Below, piece by piece: positions 7,909 through 16,459 of a stretch of 35,616 nt of DNA (the stretch's first letter is position 1; each line of letters begins with the position of its first letter). Location of the stretch: the NCBI GenBank assembly GCA_012735435.1, contig JAAYHH010000137.1, positions 1 to 35,616 of the forward strand, given 5' to 3'. The translations under genes and the position numbers were made by a program. The notes under the pieces are model-generated. The model saw only the letters and a list, made by a program, of their open reading frames with translations, ran no database searches and was not told the origin of the DNA. Source of the stretch: Bacillota bacterium (lineage in GTDB: Bacteria; Bacillota; Limnochordia; DTU087).

Positions 7909-8460
7909 TTAGCCCACCAACGGTACCACAGTGTAAACGATGCTTCCCCTATAAGTTCCAGGGGTGTCAAGCCATGTTGCCAAAAGCTGAACATCCATCC
8001 TTAAGACGTTCCTTCCCGCCGCATTACTGGAAAACACAGGCCCTTGTCTAGCGTTCCTAGTTCCAAGGGTATGCCAGGGACTCTCGGCGCTAGAACCAGC
8101 AGAACTGATCAATCTAAACTGCATTTGGGAACTGCTCAGGCTTGTGTTGTTTGGTCCTGCAAAGGCATCGGCGGATGCTGAAATATATAAGGCATGGGGT
8201 ACATTACCGGCAACTTCAATCTGCACAGCATCCAGCTTTGATGCTAAGATACCTTCCTCCGTCATCACAGCATCTTTAGTTGTATCAAAATCTTCCTCAC
8301 TAAAGACCAACTCAGTAGCATTGACACGTACCCAGAGTATTTGGGGGATGGTAACAATCACTCGGATCTCAGCCCTATCCAGTACTTGGGCATCAGCCGG
8401 ACAAATCCCGAATACGAACAGCAACAACAGACAAAGGATCATCCACTTCCAGCGGTTCAT
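7909..8460 (-). CDS. Exported pilin-like beta-sandwich protein (DUF4402/SCPU-like pattern)
   Basis: MNRWKWMILCLLLLFVFGICPADAQVLDRAEIRVIVTIPQILWVRV... has a signal peptide. C-terminus PGTYRGSIVYTVVPLVG. SD GGGGTG. Confidence 0.7.
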   Translation of the reverse strand: MNRWKWMILCLLLLFVFGICPADAQVLDRAEIRVIVTIPQILWVRVNATELVFSEEDFDTTKDAVMTEEGILASKLDAVQIEVAGNVPHALYISASADAFAGPNNTSLSSSQMQFRLISSAGSSAESPWHTLGTRNARQGPVFSSNAAGRNVLRMDVQLLATWLDTPGTYRGSIVYTVVPLVG

Positions 8461-8654
8461 GAGGCACCCCTTCTTGTTCGCAATTTTCTCCATTAATTGG
8501 TCGTGTCCTTTTTTCTTAGCCCGATCATAGAAGTTATTTCTCAAAAACAACTTAAAGCTCTGCCGCAGTTTTATATGGGTTCTCCCAACAAGCCATACCA
8601 GAGGGACAACGCTGGAAGGACCTGCTGGAAAATTTCACCGGGTAAGGCGCCTCT

Positions 8655-8690
8655 CAAATAAAGAGGGAGAGCGGCTTCCACTCTCCCTCT
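8655..8690 (-). terminator. Intrinsic terminator downstream of glnS
   Basis: AGAGGGAGAG-cggcttcca-CTCTCCCTCT perfect 10-bp stem, T-rich on the minus-strand 3' side. Confidence 0.75.
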
Positions 8691-8787
8691 GCTGTCTTGC
8701 ATCAGTTTATCTCAAATCTTGCCCAGCTTGCTGCTCTCTAATTTTCCGCTCGCTAGGCTAATCGCAACCCATTTTGAGCTGAGAAAA

Positions 8788-10497
8788 CTATCCTTTCTTC
8801 TCCTGCCTCTTCTGGATTTTGGCCCAAGTGTCCCTCAAGGCAACGGTTCTGTTAAAGACCAGGCTGCCGGGCTTAGAATCCACTATATCGACACAGAAAT
8901 ACCCCTGTCTCTCAAACTGGAAGAAGTCCCCCGGTTCTACCTCGGCCAAACTAGGCTCGAGCTTGCAGTCCTTGAGCACCACCAGGGATTCGGGATTCAC
9001 ATAGTTCCAGAAGTCCTCAACTTCCCCGGGATTTTCTATAGTAAAGAGGCGATCGTAAAGCCGCACTTCAGCAGGTACCGCATGGGCTGCAGAAACCCAG
9101 TGGATAATCCCCCGCACTTTCCGGCCATCGGGAGTGACGCCTCCTAAAGTGTTTGGATCATAAGTGCACCGCAGCTCAACTACGTTGCCTTCATCGTCCT
9201 TGATTACTTCTTCGCACTTTATCACATAACCATAGCGGAGGCGCACTTCTCTACCGGGAGCAAGTCTCCGATACCCCTTGGGGGGATCCTCCATGAAGTC
9301 CTCCTGCTCGATAAAGATCTCCCGGGAGAAGGGGATTTTTCTGGTCCCCATACTGGGATCCTCTGGGTTGTTGATGGCCTCCAGCTCCTCGACCTGCCCT
9401 TCAGGATAGTTTTCAATCACAACCTTAAGGGGCCGCAAGACTGCCATGGCCCTGGGAGCACGGCGGTTTAGGTCTTCTCTCACGCAGTGCTCAAGCATGG
9501 CTATATCCACAACACTGTTTTTCTTGGCAACTCCCACCCGATCGCACAGATCCCGGATGGCCTCGGGAGTAAAACCTCGGCGCCGGGCTCCAGCTAGAGT
9601 CGGCATCCGGGGGTCATCCCAGCCGTCGACATAACCTTCCTCAATGAGCCTCAGCAGTCTGCGCTTGCTGGTGATGGTATAGGAAAAGGTCAGCCTGGCA
9701 AACTCGATCTGCTGGGGACGACAGGGAACGCTCACATTCTCCAGCACCCAGTCGTAAAGGGGACGGTGATCCTCAAATTCTAAGGTGCAGATTGAGTGGG
9801 TGATACCCTCAAGGGCATCGGAAATAGGATGGGTAAAATCATACATGGGATAGATACACCATTCATCTCCCGTTCGATAGTGGGTGGCCCGCTTGATCCG
9901 GTATAATACCGGGTCCCTCATGTTCATGTTAGGAGAAGCCATATCAATCTTTGCCCGGAGAACCTTGGAGCCATCGGGGAACTCCCCAGCCCGCATCCGC
10001 TGGAAAAGATCGAGATTCTCCTCAACGGAGCGGTTGCGGTAAGGGCTTTCTCGACCGGGCTCGGTCAAAGTCCCCCGGTACTCCCGGATCTCTTCTGCAG
10101 AAAGATCATCTACATATGCTAAGCCTTTTTTAATCAGCTCAATTGCATATTCATAAAGCTGCTCGAAATAATCGGAAGCGAAGTAGAGGTGTTCTCCCCA
10201 ATCGAACCCCAGCCACTTGACATCCCTCTTAATTGCTTCCACATATTCGATGGACTCTTTTTCTGGATCGGTATCATCAAATCTCAGATGACACCTACCG
10301 CCAAACTTCTCTGCCAAGCCAAAGTTTAAGCAAATGGCTTTGGGGTGGCCTATGTGTAAGTAGCCATTGGGTTCAGGCGGAAACCTGACCACGATCTGCT
10401 TATGTTTACCGGTCTCTAGATCCTCCATGATAATGCCTTCGATAAAATTGGCTGGCTGCATTGCTTCACTCACTGACGACGACTCCCTTCCCAACAA
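8788..10497 (-). CDS. glnS: Glutaminyl-tRNA synthetase
   Basis: [43 protein letters not shown] (class I HIGH motif) and TITSKRRLL (KMSKS-equivalent); anticodon-binding domain follows. Confidence 0.97.
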   Translation of the reverse strand: MLGRESSSVSEAMQPANFIEGIIMEDLETGKHKQIVVRFPPEPNGYLHIGHPKAICLNFGLAEKFGGRCHLRFDDTDPEKESIEYVEAIKRDVKWLGFDWGEHLYFASDYFEQLYEYAIELIKKGLAYVDDLSAEEIREYRGTLTEPGRESPYRNRSVEENLDLFQRMRAGEFPDGSKVLRAKIDMASPNMNMRDPVLYRIKRATHYRTGDEWCIYPMYDFTHPISDALEGITHSICTLEFEDHRPLYDWVLENVSVPCRPQQIEFARLTFSYTITSKRRLLRLIEEGYVDGWDDPRMPTLAGARRRGFTPEAIRDLCDRVGVAKKNSVVDIAMLEHCVREDLNRRAPRAMAVLRPLKVVIENYPEGQVEELEAINNPEDPSMGTRKIPFSREIFIEQEDFMEDPPKGYRRLAPGREVRLRYGYVIKCEEVIKDDEGNVVELRCTYDPNTLGGVTPDGRKVRGIIHWVSAAHAVPAEVRLYDRLFTIENPGEVEDFWNYVNPESLVVLKDCKLEPSLAEVEPGDFFQFERQGYFCVDIVDSKPGSLVFNRTVALRDTWAKIQKRQEKKG

Positions 10498-10767
10498 GCT
10501 AATACTCTATTCTAGTTTACGCCTATGATTCCTCTCCTTGGCCTGGGGCATTCAAAACTTCCCCCGCCGCCGCTCTCATATTGTACCATAGATTTATGAA
10601 CAATCCTCATTTCACGCCGAAAGGGAGAAAAGGACCTGGGGAAAGGCTGCGAGAAGGTAAGTAGGGGTTATCAAGAGATGAGTAAGAACAGCATCCCCGG
10701 GACTGTTCATATTTCCCGCTTTTCTGCGGCATACCATTACTGCAGTCCGGGGAAAGGAGAGAAAGTC

Positions 10768-12120
10768 ATGCTCAAAAAAGGTTCTATTATTACTGCAACT
10801 ATCTCTGATACGGTATTTCCCAATAAGGGTGTTGCCTATGTAGATGGACAGAAAATTATCGTCCATGATGCCTTGGAGGGACAGACCGTCAGAATTAGAA
10901 TAACCAGAAAACGCCGGGGGAAGACAGAAGCCAGGATCCTGGAAGTGTTAGAAAAATCCCCGCTGGAACAAGAAGCCCCCTGTGCCCAGTTCGGAAGCTG
11001 CGGCGGGTGTACGTTTTTGAATATACCTTATGAAAGTCAGCTGGAGATCAAAACCCGCCACGTCCTTAAGCTCTTGGCCGATGCCGGCATCGAAGGGTTT
11101 GAATTTTTGGGCATCGAGCCCAGCCCCAACGTCACAGCCTACCGGAACAAGATGGAGTACACCTTCGGAGACAGCGAGGACGGCATCCTGGCTCTAGGAC
11201 TTCACAAAAAGCGGATGCGCTATGAGGTATCCCCAGTTGCAGGCTGCCAGCTGGTTGATGAAGACTTCCTTTCTATCTTGGATGCGGCCTTGGATCACTT
11301 TCGCGCTTTAGAGGTGCCTTTCTATCATAAGAAAAGTCATCAAGGAGTCCTCCGCCACTTGGTAATCCGCAAGGCCGGGACCACCGGAGAGATCCTGGTT
11401 AATCTAGTCACCACCTCCCAGCAGGAACTAGACCTTGCGGGGCTGGTGGAAAGGCTTCTCCAGCTCAATCTTATGGGCCGGATCAAGGGCATTCTCCATA
11501 CCATTAATGACGGCAAAGCAGATGCTATTCAAGCAGATGCTCTCCACATCCTCTGGGGCGATGATTATATTACCGAGAAGATCCTGGGGCTCACCTTCCG
11601 GATTACCGCATTTTCCTTCTTCCAGACCAACTCATTCGGTGCCGAGAAGCTTTTTGCCGTTGTCAGAGATTTTGCCGGTGAGGACCTGGGGGTTGTCTTT
11701 GACCTCTACTGCGGTACCGGTACTATAGCCCAAATCATCAGCCCCCAGGCTGAAAAGGTCATAGGGATCGAAATCGTACCTGAGGCCATCGAGGCAGCCC
11801 GGGAGAATGCACGGCTTAACGGCTTAGACAACTGCCGCTTCATTGCGGGGGATGTCTTGACCGAACTGGATAACTTAGAGGAACAGCCGGACCTCATCAT
11901 CCTAGATCCTCCCAGGAGCGGCATCCATCCCAAGGCATTGGATAAACTGCTTGCCGTAAGGCCCCCCCGATTGGTCTATGTCTCCTGCCAGCCGGCATCC
12001 TTGGCCCGGGATCTTGCAGTGCTCACCGCCAACGGCTACCGGGCAGTTAAGGTAAGATGTGTCGACATGTTCCCCCACACACCCCATGTGGAGACCGTGG
12101 TTTCGATAACCAAATCTTGA
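10768..12120 (+). CDS. rlmD: 23S rRNA (uracil-5-)-methyltransferase, RumA/RlmD family, with TRAM domain and Fe-S cysteines
   Basis: TRAM-like N-terminus; CAQFGSCGGCTF; FFQTNSFGAEKL; DLYCGTGTIAQ; ILDPPRSGIHPKAL; VYVSCQP. ATG with AAAGGAGAG SD. Confidence 0.93.
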   Translation: MLKKGSIITATISDTVFPNKGVAYVDGQKIIVHDALEGQTVRIRITRKRRGKTEARILEVLEKSPLEQEAPCAQFGSCGGCTFLNIPYESQLEIKTRHVLKLLADAGIEGFEFLGIEPSPNVTAYRNKMEYTFGDSEDGILALGLHKKRMRYEVSPVAGCQLVDEDFLSILDAALDHFRALEVPFYHKKSHQGVLRHLVIRKAGTTGEILVNLVTTSQQELDLAGLVERLLQLNLMGRIKGILHTINDGKADAIQADALHILWGDDYITEKILGLTFRITAFSFFQTNSFGAEKLFAVVRDFAGEDLGVVFDLYCGTGTIAQIISPQAEKVIGIEIVPEAIEAARENARLNGLDNCRFIAGDVLTELDNLEEQPDLIILDPPRSGIHPKALDKLLAVRPPRLVYVSCQPASLARDLAVLTANGYRAVKVRCVDMFPHTPHVETVVSITKS

Positions 12121-12130
12121 CCTAGGTCAT
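12117..12130 (+). promoter_or_regulatory. CRP/FNR-family-like palindrome upstream of ric
   Basis: TTGACCTAGGTCAT, centred about 42 bp before the start site predicted from the weak -10 CAGAAT at 12153-12158. Confidence 0.55.
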
Positions 12131-12208
12131 TTTTTCCCCAAGGGGGCTGTGGCAGAATGTGCATAGGAAAACCGCCTAAGATGCATGATGAGCAGAAAGG
12201 GAGAGTGG

Positions 12209-12505
12209 ATGATGACTGCATTTAATGAAGTTAAGGAACGCAACCTTGAGAAACTGGAACTCTATGTGCCCGTTGTGGAACGGGTCCACGGCGGAAGCCA
12301 CCCGGAATTCCACGATGTTCGGAGAGTGTTCGATGCAATCAACGCCAAAATAAAGGAAGCGGGAACAGATAGGCCCGACTTAGACGGGGAGTTCAGGCAG
12401 CTTCGGGAAATCACCGACAACTACACTGTGCCCAATGATGTATGTGAAACCTACGAGGCTGTGTATAACATGCTGGCTGAGCTGGACGAAGCATACCGGG
12501 CTTAG
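12209..12505 (+). CDS. ric: Ric-family iron-sulfur cluster repair (di-iron) protein
   Basis: YVPVVERVHGGSHPEFHDVRRVFDAINAKIKEAG...EFRQLREITDNYTVPNDVCETYEAVYNMLAELDEAY matches the short Ric proteins known from clostridia. Confidence 0.85.
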   Translation: MMTAFNEVKERNLEKLELYVPVVERVHGGSHPEFHDVRRVFDAINAKIKEAGTDRPDLDGEFRQLREITDNYTVPNDVCETYEAVYNMLAELDEAYRA

Positions 12506-12687
12506 AGTAACCTTCCTCCTCCCATGTTGAGAGATGTTGCTGAAGGTGCGAAAGAGCATGGGAAGAGGAGCTCTCCATCTGCGGCAGCTCCCGAATCCCA
12601 AAGGAGAACCAGAAAGGGAACCGGAAGGCGAATCGGCAAGCGTCGGGAGTCACCTGCCGTAATCGGAAGCGGAGAGGAGGAGAAAGC

Positions 12688-14553
12688 ATGCAGCGCCAGA
12701 TCTTAAAAAACAGAAATAAGATCGCCTTAATCAGCGGCATTTTGATTGCCATTGCCTTTCTCAGCAAATGGACAATGGGCAATATGCATATTTTCGAATG
12801 GGCGTTGATTATCGCCTCCATCTTGGGTGCGGCGCCCATTGCTATCCAAGCATACCAAGCCCTAAGGGTAAAGGTCGTAAGCATCGATGTTTTGGTTACA
12901 ATCGCTGTTTTTGGTGCTTTCTTAATCGGAAACTTTGAAGAATCAGCTATTGTTACCTTCTTATTCCTGTTCGGTGCATACCTAGAGCAGCGGACATTGA
13001 ATAAAACCCGGTCGGCCATTAAGGAGCTTACAGAAATGGCTCCGGAAACGGCACTAAAACTGATGGAAAACGGTGAGTTTGAAGAAGTCGATGTCGATGA
13101 AGTTGACGTAGGTGATGTGCTCCTTGTTAAGACCGGTGCCAAGGTCCCAGTTGACGGTACGGTCTTATCCGGTGAAGGAAGTGTCAATGAGGCAAGCATT
13201 ACGGGGGAGTCTATTCCCGTTGCCAAGGAAAAGGGTTCCAATGTCTATGCAGGTACAATTTTAGACAACGGCACCATCCAGATTGTCGCCGACCGTGTCG
13301 GTGAGGATACAACCTTCGGCAAGATCATTGAGCTGGTAGAAGAAGCGCAGGATTCCAAATCCGAAGCAGAGCGCTTCATAGACCGCTTCGCCAAATACTA
13401 CACACCGGCAGTGCTTGTTCTGTCATTTATCGTGTGGCTCATCTCAAGAAATGTTGAGCTGGCTATTACCATTCTAGTACTGGGCTGTCCCGGTGCGTTG
13501 GTTATCGGGGTACCGGTATCCAATGTTGCGGGTATAGGAAATGGAGCCCGCCACGGCGTTCTCCTCAAGGGCAGTGAAGTCATCGGTGACTTCAGCAGAT
13601 TGAATACCATGGTCTTCGATAAGACCGGCACACTGACCATGGGGAATCCCTCCGTTGCTGAAACCGAATACTACGGAGATAACATCGAAGAGGCCTTGGG
13701 CTATCTTGCCAGTATTGAACGGGAATCAGACCACCCACTGGCAAAGGCGGTTCTAGAAAAGATTGGGGAGACAACCTTCTCGCCGGTTGAGAATACCGAA
13801 GTTATCAAAGGCGAAGGTATTGTTGCAGCTGTAAATGGACACAGAGTAGCTGTCGGGAATGTTGCCTTGATGGAAAGGGAACAGGTAGAGCTAGATGAAA
13901 AGGCTAGAGCTGATATAGCCCGCTTTGAAAAGAATGGAAACTCCCTGGTACTCACTGCAGTAGACGGCCAGCTGAAAATCCTAATGGGAGTCAGCGACCA
14001 GATCCGTCCAGGCGTCAAAGAAGACCTGCAGCGGCTTAAGAAACTGGGAGTAAGGAATCTTATCATGCTCTCAGGGGACAATCAGGGAACTGTTGATGCT
14101 GTCAGCCGAGCCCTGGGGTTAACAGAAGCCCATGGGAATATGCTGCCGGAAGATAAAGCAGCTTACATCAAGAAGCTGATTGAAGAAGAAGGCAGAATCG
14201 TTGCCTTCGTTGGCGATGGGGTCAATGACAGCCCTTCCCTGGCTTCGGCTCATATCGGCATTGCCATGGGAAGCGGCACAGATGTAGCCATCGAAACATC
14301 GGATGTGGTGTTGATGAATTCCGACTTCGGCCGGCTGCCCCATGCCCTGGGACTAGCCAAAGCTACAGCGAGAAATATGAAGCAGAACATCTTTATCGCT
14401 GTAGGTGTTGTGCTGGTGCTGCTGACTAGCCTTATCTTTAGTGACTGGATGAACATGTCCATCGGCATGCTGGTACACGAAGGCAGCATCCTAGCGGTTA
14501 TCCTAAATGGCATGAGGCTTCTCCGATACCGCCTTCCCCGCCGCTATGCGTAA
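12688..14553 (+). CDS. Heavy-metal (P1B-type) translocating ATPase with CPG membrane motif and no N-terminal HMA domain
   Basis: GCPGALVIGVPVSNVAGIGNGARHGVLLKG; FDKTGTLT; SDHPLAKAV; GDGVNDSPSLASAHIGIAMG. SD GGAGGAG. Confidence 0.95.
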   Translation: MQRQILKNRNKIALISGILIAIAFLSKWTMGNMHIFEWALIIASILGAAPIAIQAYQALRVKVVSIDVLVTIAVFGAFLIGNFEESAIVTFLFLFGAYLEQRTLNKTRSAIKELTEMAPETALKLMENGEFEEVDVDEVDVGDVLLVKTGAKVPVDGTVLSGEGSVNEASITGESIPVAKEKGSNVYAGTILDNGTIQIVADRVGEDTTFGKIIELVEEAQDSKSEAERFIDRFAKYYTPAVLVLSFIVWLISRNVELAITILVLGCPGALVIGVPVSNVAGIGNGARHGVLLKGSEVIGDFSRLNTMVFDKTGTLTMGNPSVAETEYYGDNIEEALGYLASIERESDHPLAKAVLEKIGETTFSPVENTEVIKGEGIVAAVNGHRVAVGNVALMEREQVELDEKARADIARFEKNGNSLVLTAVDGQLKILMGVSDQIRPGVKEDLQRLKKLGVRNLIMLSGDNQGTVDAVSRALGLTEAHGNMLPEDKAAYIKKLIEEEGRIVAFVGDGVNDSPSLASAHIGIAMGSGTDVAIETSDVVLMNSDFGRLPHALGLAKATARNMKQNIFIAVGVVLVLLTSLIFSDWMNMSIGMLVHEGSILAVILNGMRLLRYRLPRRYA

Positions 14554-14562
14554 CTGGAAAAG

Positions 14563-14576
14563 TTGACCTAGATCAA
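14563..14576 (+). promoter_or_regulatory. CRP/FNR-family-like site upstream of the HMA gene
   Basis: TTGACCTAGATCAA. TATAAT -10 at 14600-14605 puts the site centre near -42. Confidence 0.55.
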
Positions 14577-14658
14577 GGTTTTGATACCGGTATAGCGGAT
14601 ATAATTGAATTGACAGTCAATGAACCTATCAAGTGACCTAGTGGGAGGAGATTGCAGT

Positions 14659-14892
14659 ATGAAAGCGGCAACAATCCAGCTGGAAACCTTGACATGCCCA
14701 TCCTGCATGCAGAAAATAGAAGCTGCAGTAAAGGGGCTGAACGGCATCGAGCAGGATTCGGTGAAGGTATCTTTCAATACCAGCAAAGTGAAGCTGAACT
14801 TTGACGATGATAAAATCTCCATCGAAGAAATTGAAAAGGCAATCACTGGGGTAGGCTACGAGGTTCAGAAATCTAGGGTAAAACCGGTCTGA
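14659..14892 (+). CDS. Free-standing heavy-metal-associated (HMA/CopZ-like) protein
   Basis: MKAATIQLETLTCPSCMQKIEAAVKGLNGI...GVGYEVQ has the CxxC metal-binding loop and ferredoxin-like HMA pattern. SD GGGAGGAG. Confidence 0.9.
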   Translation: MKAATIQLETLTCPSCMQKIEAAVKGLNGIEQDSVKVSFNTSKVKLNFDDDKISIEEIEKAITGVGYEVQKSRVKPV

Positions 14893-14970
14893 GGATAAAC
14901 ACAAATAGGGGTTCCGTTGGCCTGCGAGGCTGGAGACCTGCGGGTCTTTAGCCTCTAGTTTCATCACTTG

Positions 14971-15008
14971 CGGTGCGTTTCGGTATGGAGACGCACCGTT
15001 TTATTTTA
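14971..15008 (+). terminator. Intrinsic terminator after the HMA gene
   Basis: CGGTGCGT-ttcggtatggag-ACGCACCG followed by TTTTATTTT. Confidence 0.8.
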
Positions 15009-15011
15009 TCC

Positions 15012-15058
15012 TTGACTAAAACAAAGCCGCCAGTATAATTAATTTAGCAGACGCTAAA
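15012..15058 (+). promoter_or_regulatory. SigA promoter and probable ArsR operator
   Basis: TTGACT (15012) - 16 bp - TATAAT (15034), then inverted repeat TTTAGC-agac-GCTAAA at 15043-15058. Confidence 0.75.
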
Positions 15059-15083
15059 ACGATTACAGGAAGAAGGTGGCCTA

Positions 15084-15482
15084 ATGGACAAGACTCCTGT
15101 ACTCAAGGCTATAGCCGATGACACCCGGATGAAGATTGTCATGCTGCTCCTTCGGCACAATTACTGTGTCGGGGCCCTGGCAAGGAAGCTTGAGCTTTCT
15201 GAAGGGGCTGTATCCCAGCATCTCAAGGTGCTGCGGGAAGCGGGACTTCTCACCGGCCAAAGGAAAGGCCATTTCATGCACTATGATGTAAACCCGGACG
15301 AGCTCCGAGCCCTGGCAGCGGAAATCGAGGAGCTAGCCTCCATCCAGCGGGAACCCTGCACACCGGGTGAAGGCGGATGTCGCCATGTTAAGCAAGGAGA
15401 GACACGTGAGAACAAGCAAAACTGCGGCGGCAAGGCAGGAAAGCAGTGCCGCAGCACTGATTCGGGGAGCAAAGAATCATGA
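15084..15482 (+). CDS. ArsR-family transcriptional regulator with cysteine-bearing C-terminal tail
   Basis: IADDTRMKIVMLLLRHNYCVGALARKLELSEGAVSQHLKVLREAGLLTGQRKGHFMHYDV. The tail contains EPC..GGC..QNCGG..KQC. Confidence 0.92.
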   Translation: MDKTPVLKAIADDTRMKIVMLLLRHNYCVGALARKLELSEGAVSQHLKVLREAGLLTGQRKGHFMHYDVNPDELRALAAEIEELASIQREPCTPGEGGCRHVKQGETRENKQNCGGKAGKQCRSTDSGSKES

Positions 15483-16459
15483 ACACCCAGGAAATCGTAA
15501 CTGTCACGAACCTCACCAAGCGCTACGGAGACTTCACCGCCGTTGATAATATTTCATTTTCCATCCGCCGGGGAGAAATCGTTGGGCTGCTGGGCCCCAA
15601 CGGTGCAGGGAAAACCACCACCATCAATATGATGATCGGACTTGCCAGACCCTCCGCCGGCTCCATTTTCATCAACGGCCTTGATGTTGTGAAAAATCCC
15701 AAAAAGGCCCAGGCCGTCATCGGCATCGTCCCCGATGAAAGCAATCTTTACGGAGAGATGGATGGCTTCGACAATCTCTGCTTTTGCGGGGCCCTGTACG
15801 GTATGACCAAGGCAGCCCGGGAAAAGCGGGCTAGGGAGTTACTAGATCAATTTGATCTCACTAAAGCCGGGAAGCGTCCCTTCAGGGCTTATTCCAAGGG
15901 AATGCGCCGCAAGCTGACCATCGCGGCAGGCATCATCCATGAGCCCGAGATTCTCTTTCTCGATGAGCCCACCACCGGCATTGATGTGGAAAGTGCCCGT
16001 CAAATCCGGCGGCTGCTGCTGGATCTCAAAGGGCGCGGCACCACAATATTCATTACCACCCATTACATTGAAGAGGCCGAGCGGGTATGCGACCGGATTG
16101 CTTTTATTGTAGATGGTCGGATTGTAGCTCGGGGTACAGTATCCGAGCTGATGGAAAGCATCACCCACGGGCATACCCTGAGGCTAGCTGTCGATACGGA
16201 TTTAACTCCCTTTGTGGAGAAGCTTCAAGCACGCTTTGGCGACTGCGGAGTTGAACTTCAGTCTAGTAATGCAATCACCCTCACCTGTAAGGAGCGGATT
16301 CCCCTCTCACCCATCCTGCAGTACCTTGACGGCATGGGAGTCTCTGTCTTCGAAGTCAGGGAGCTGCGGCCAACCCTAGAGGATGTTTTCGTAAAGATCA
16401 CCGGCATCGAAGCTGCAAGACTCAGGAAAGAGAAGGAAAAGGGAGGCTTGGGAAGATGA
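15479..16459 (+). CDS. ABC transporter ATP-binding protein (ABC-2 type exporter)
   Basis: Walker A GPNGAGKTT, signature YSKGMRRKL, Walker B ILFLDEPTTGID. ATGA overlap with the ArsR gene. Confidence 0.95.
   Translation: MNTQEIVTVTNLTKRYGDFTAVDNISFSIRRGEIVGLLGPNGAGKTTTINMMIGLARPSAGSIFINGLDVVKNPKKAQAVIGIVPDESNLYGEMDGFDNLCFCGALYGMTKAAREKRARELLDQFDLTKAGKRPFRAYSKGMRRKLTIAAGIIHEPEILFLDEPTTGIDVESARQIRRLLLDLKGRGTTIFITTHYIEEAERVCDRIAFIVDGRIVARGTVSELMESITHGHTLRLAVDTDLTPFVEKLQARFGDCGVELQSSNAITLTCKERIPLSPILQYLDGMGVSVFEVRELRPTLEDVFVKITGIEAARLRKEKEKGGLGR

Noticed and set aside
10498-10620. T-box leader upstream of glnS
   Set aside because: Looked for the conserved T-box AGGGTGGAACCGCG-type sequence on the minus strand; not present.
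12117-12136. Terminator for rlmD (TGACCTAGGTCATTTTTT)
   Set aside because: Only a 4-bp stem is possible with a normal loop. The palindrome fits a CRP/FNR-like site better, although the T-run leaves some ambiguity.
12411-13241. 276-aa minus-strand ORF (MEPFSLATGIDSPVM...)
   Set aside because: Antisense to ric and the P-type ATPase, low-complexity Ser/Thr-rich composition, no recognisable domain; the sense-strand genes are unambiguous.
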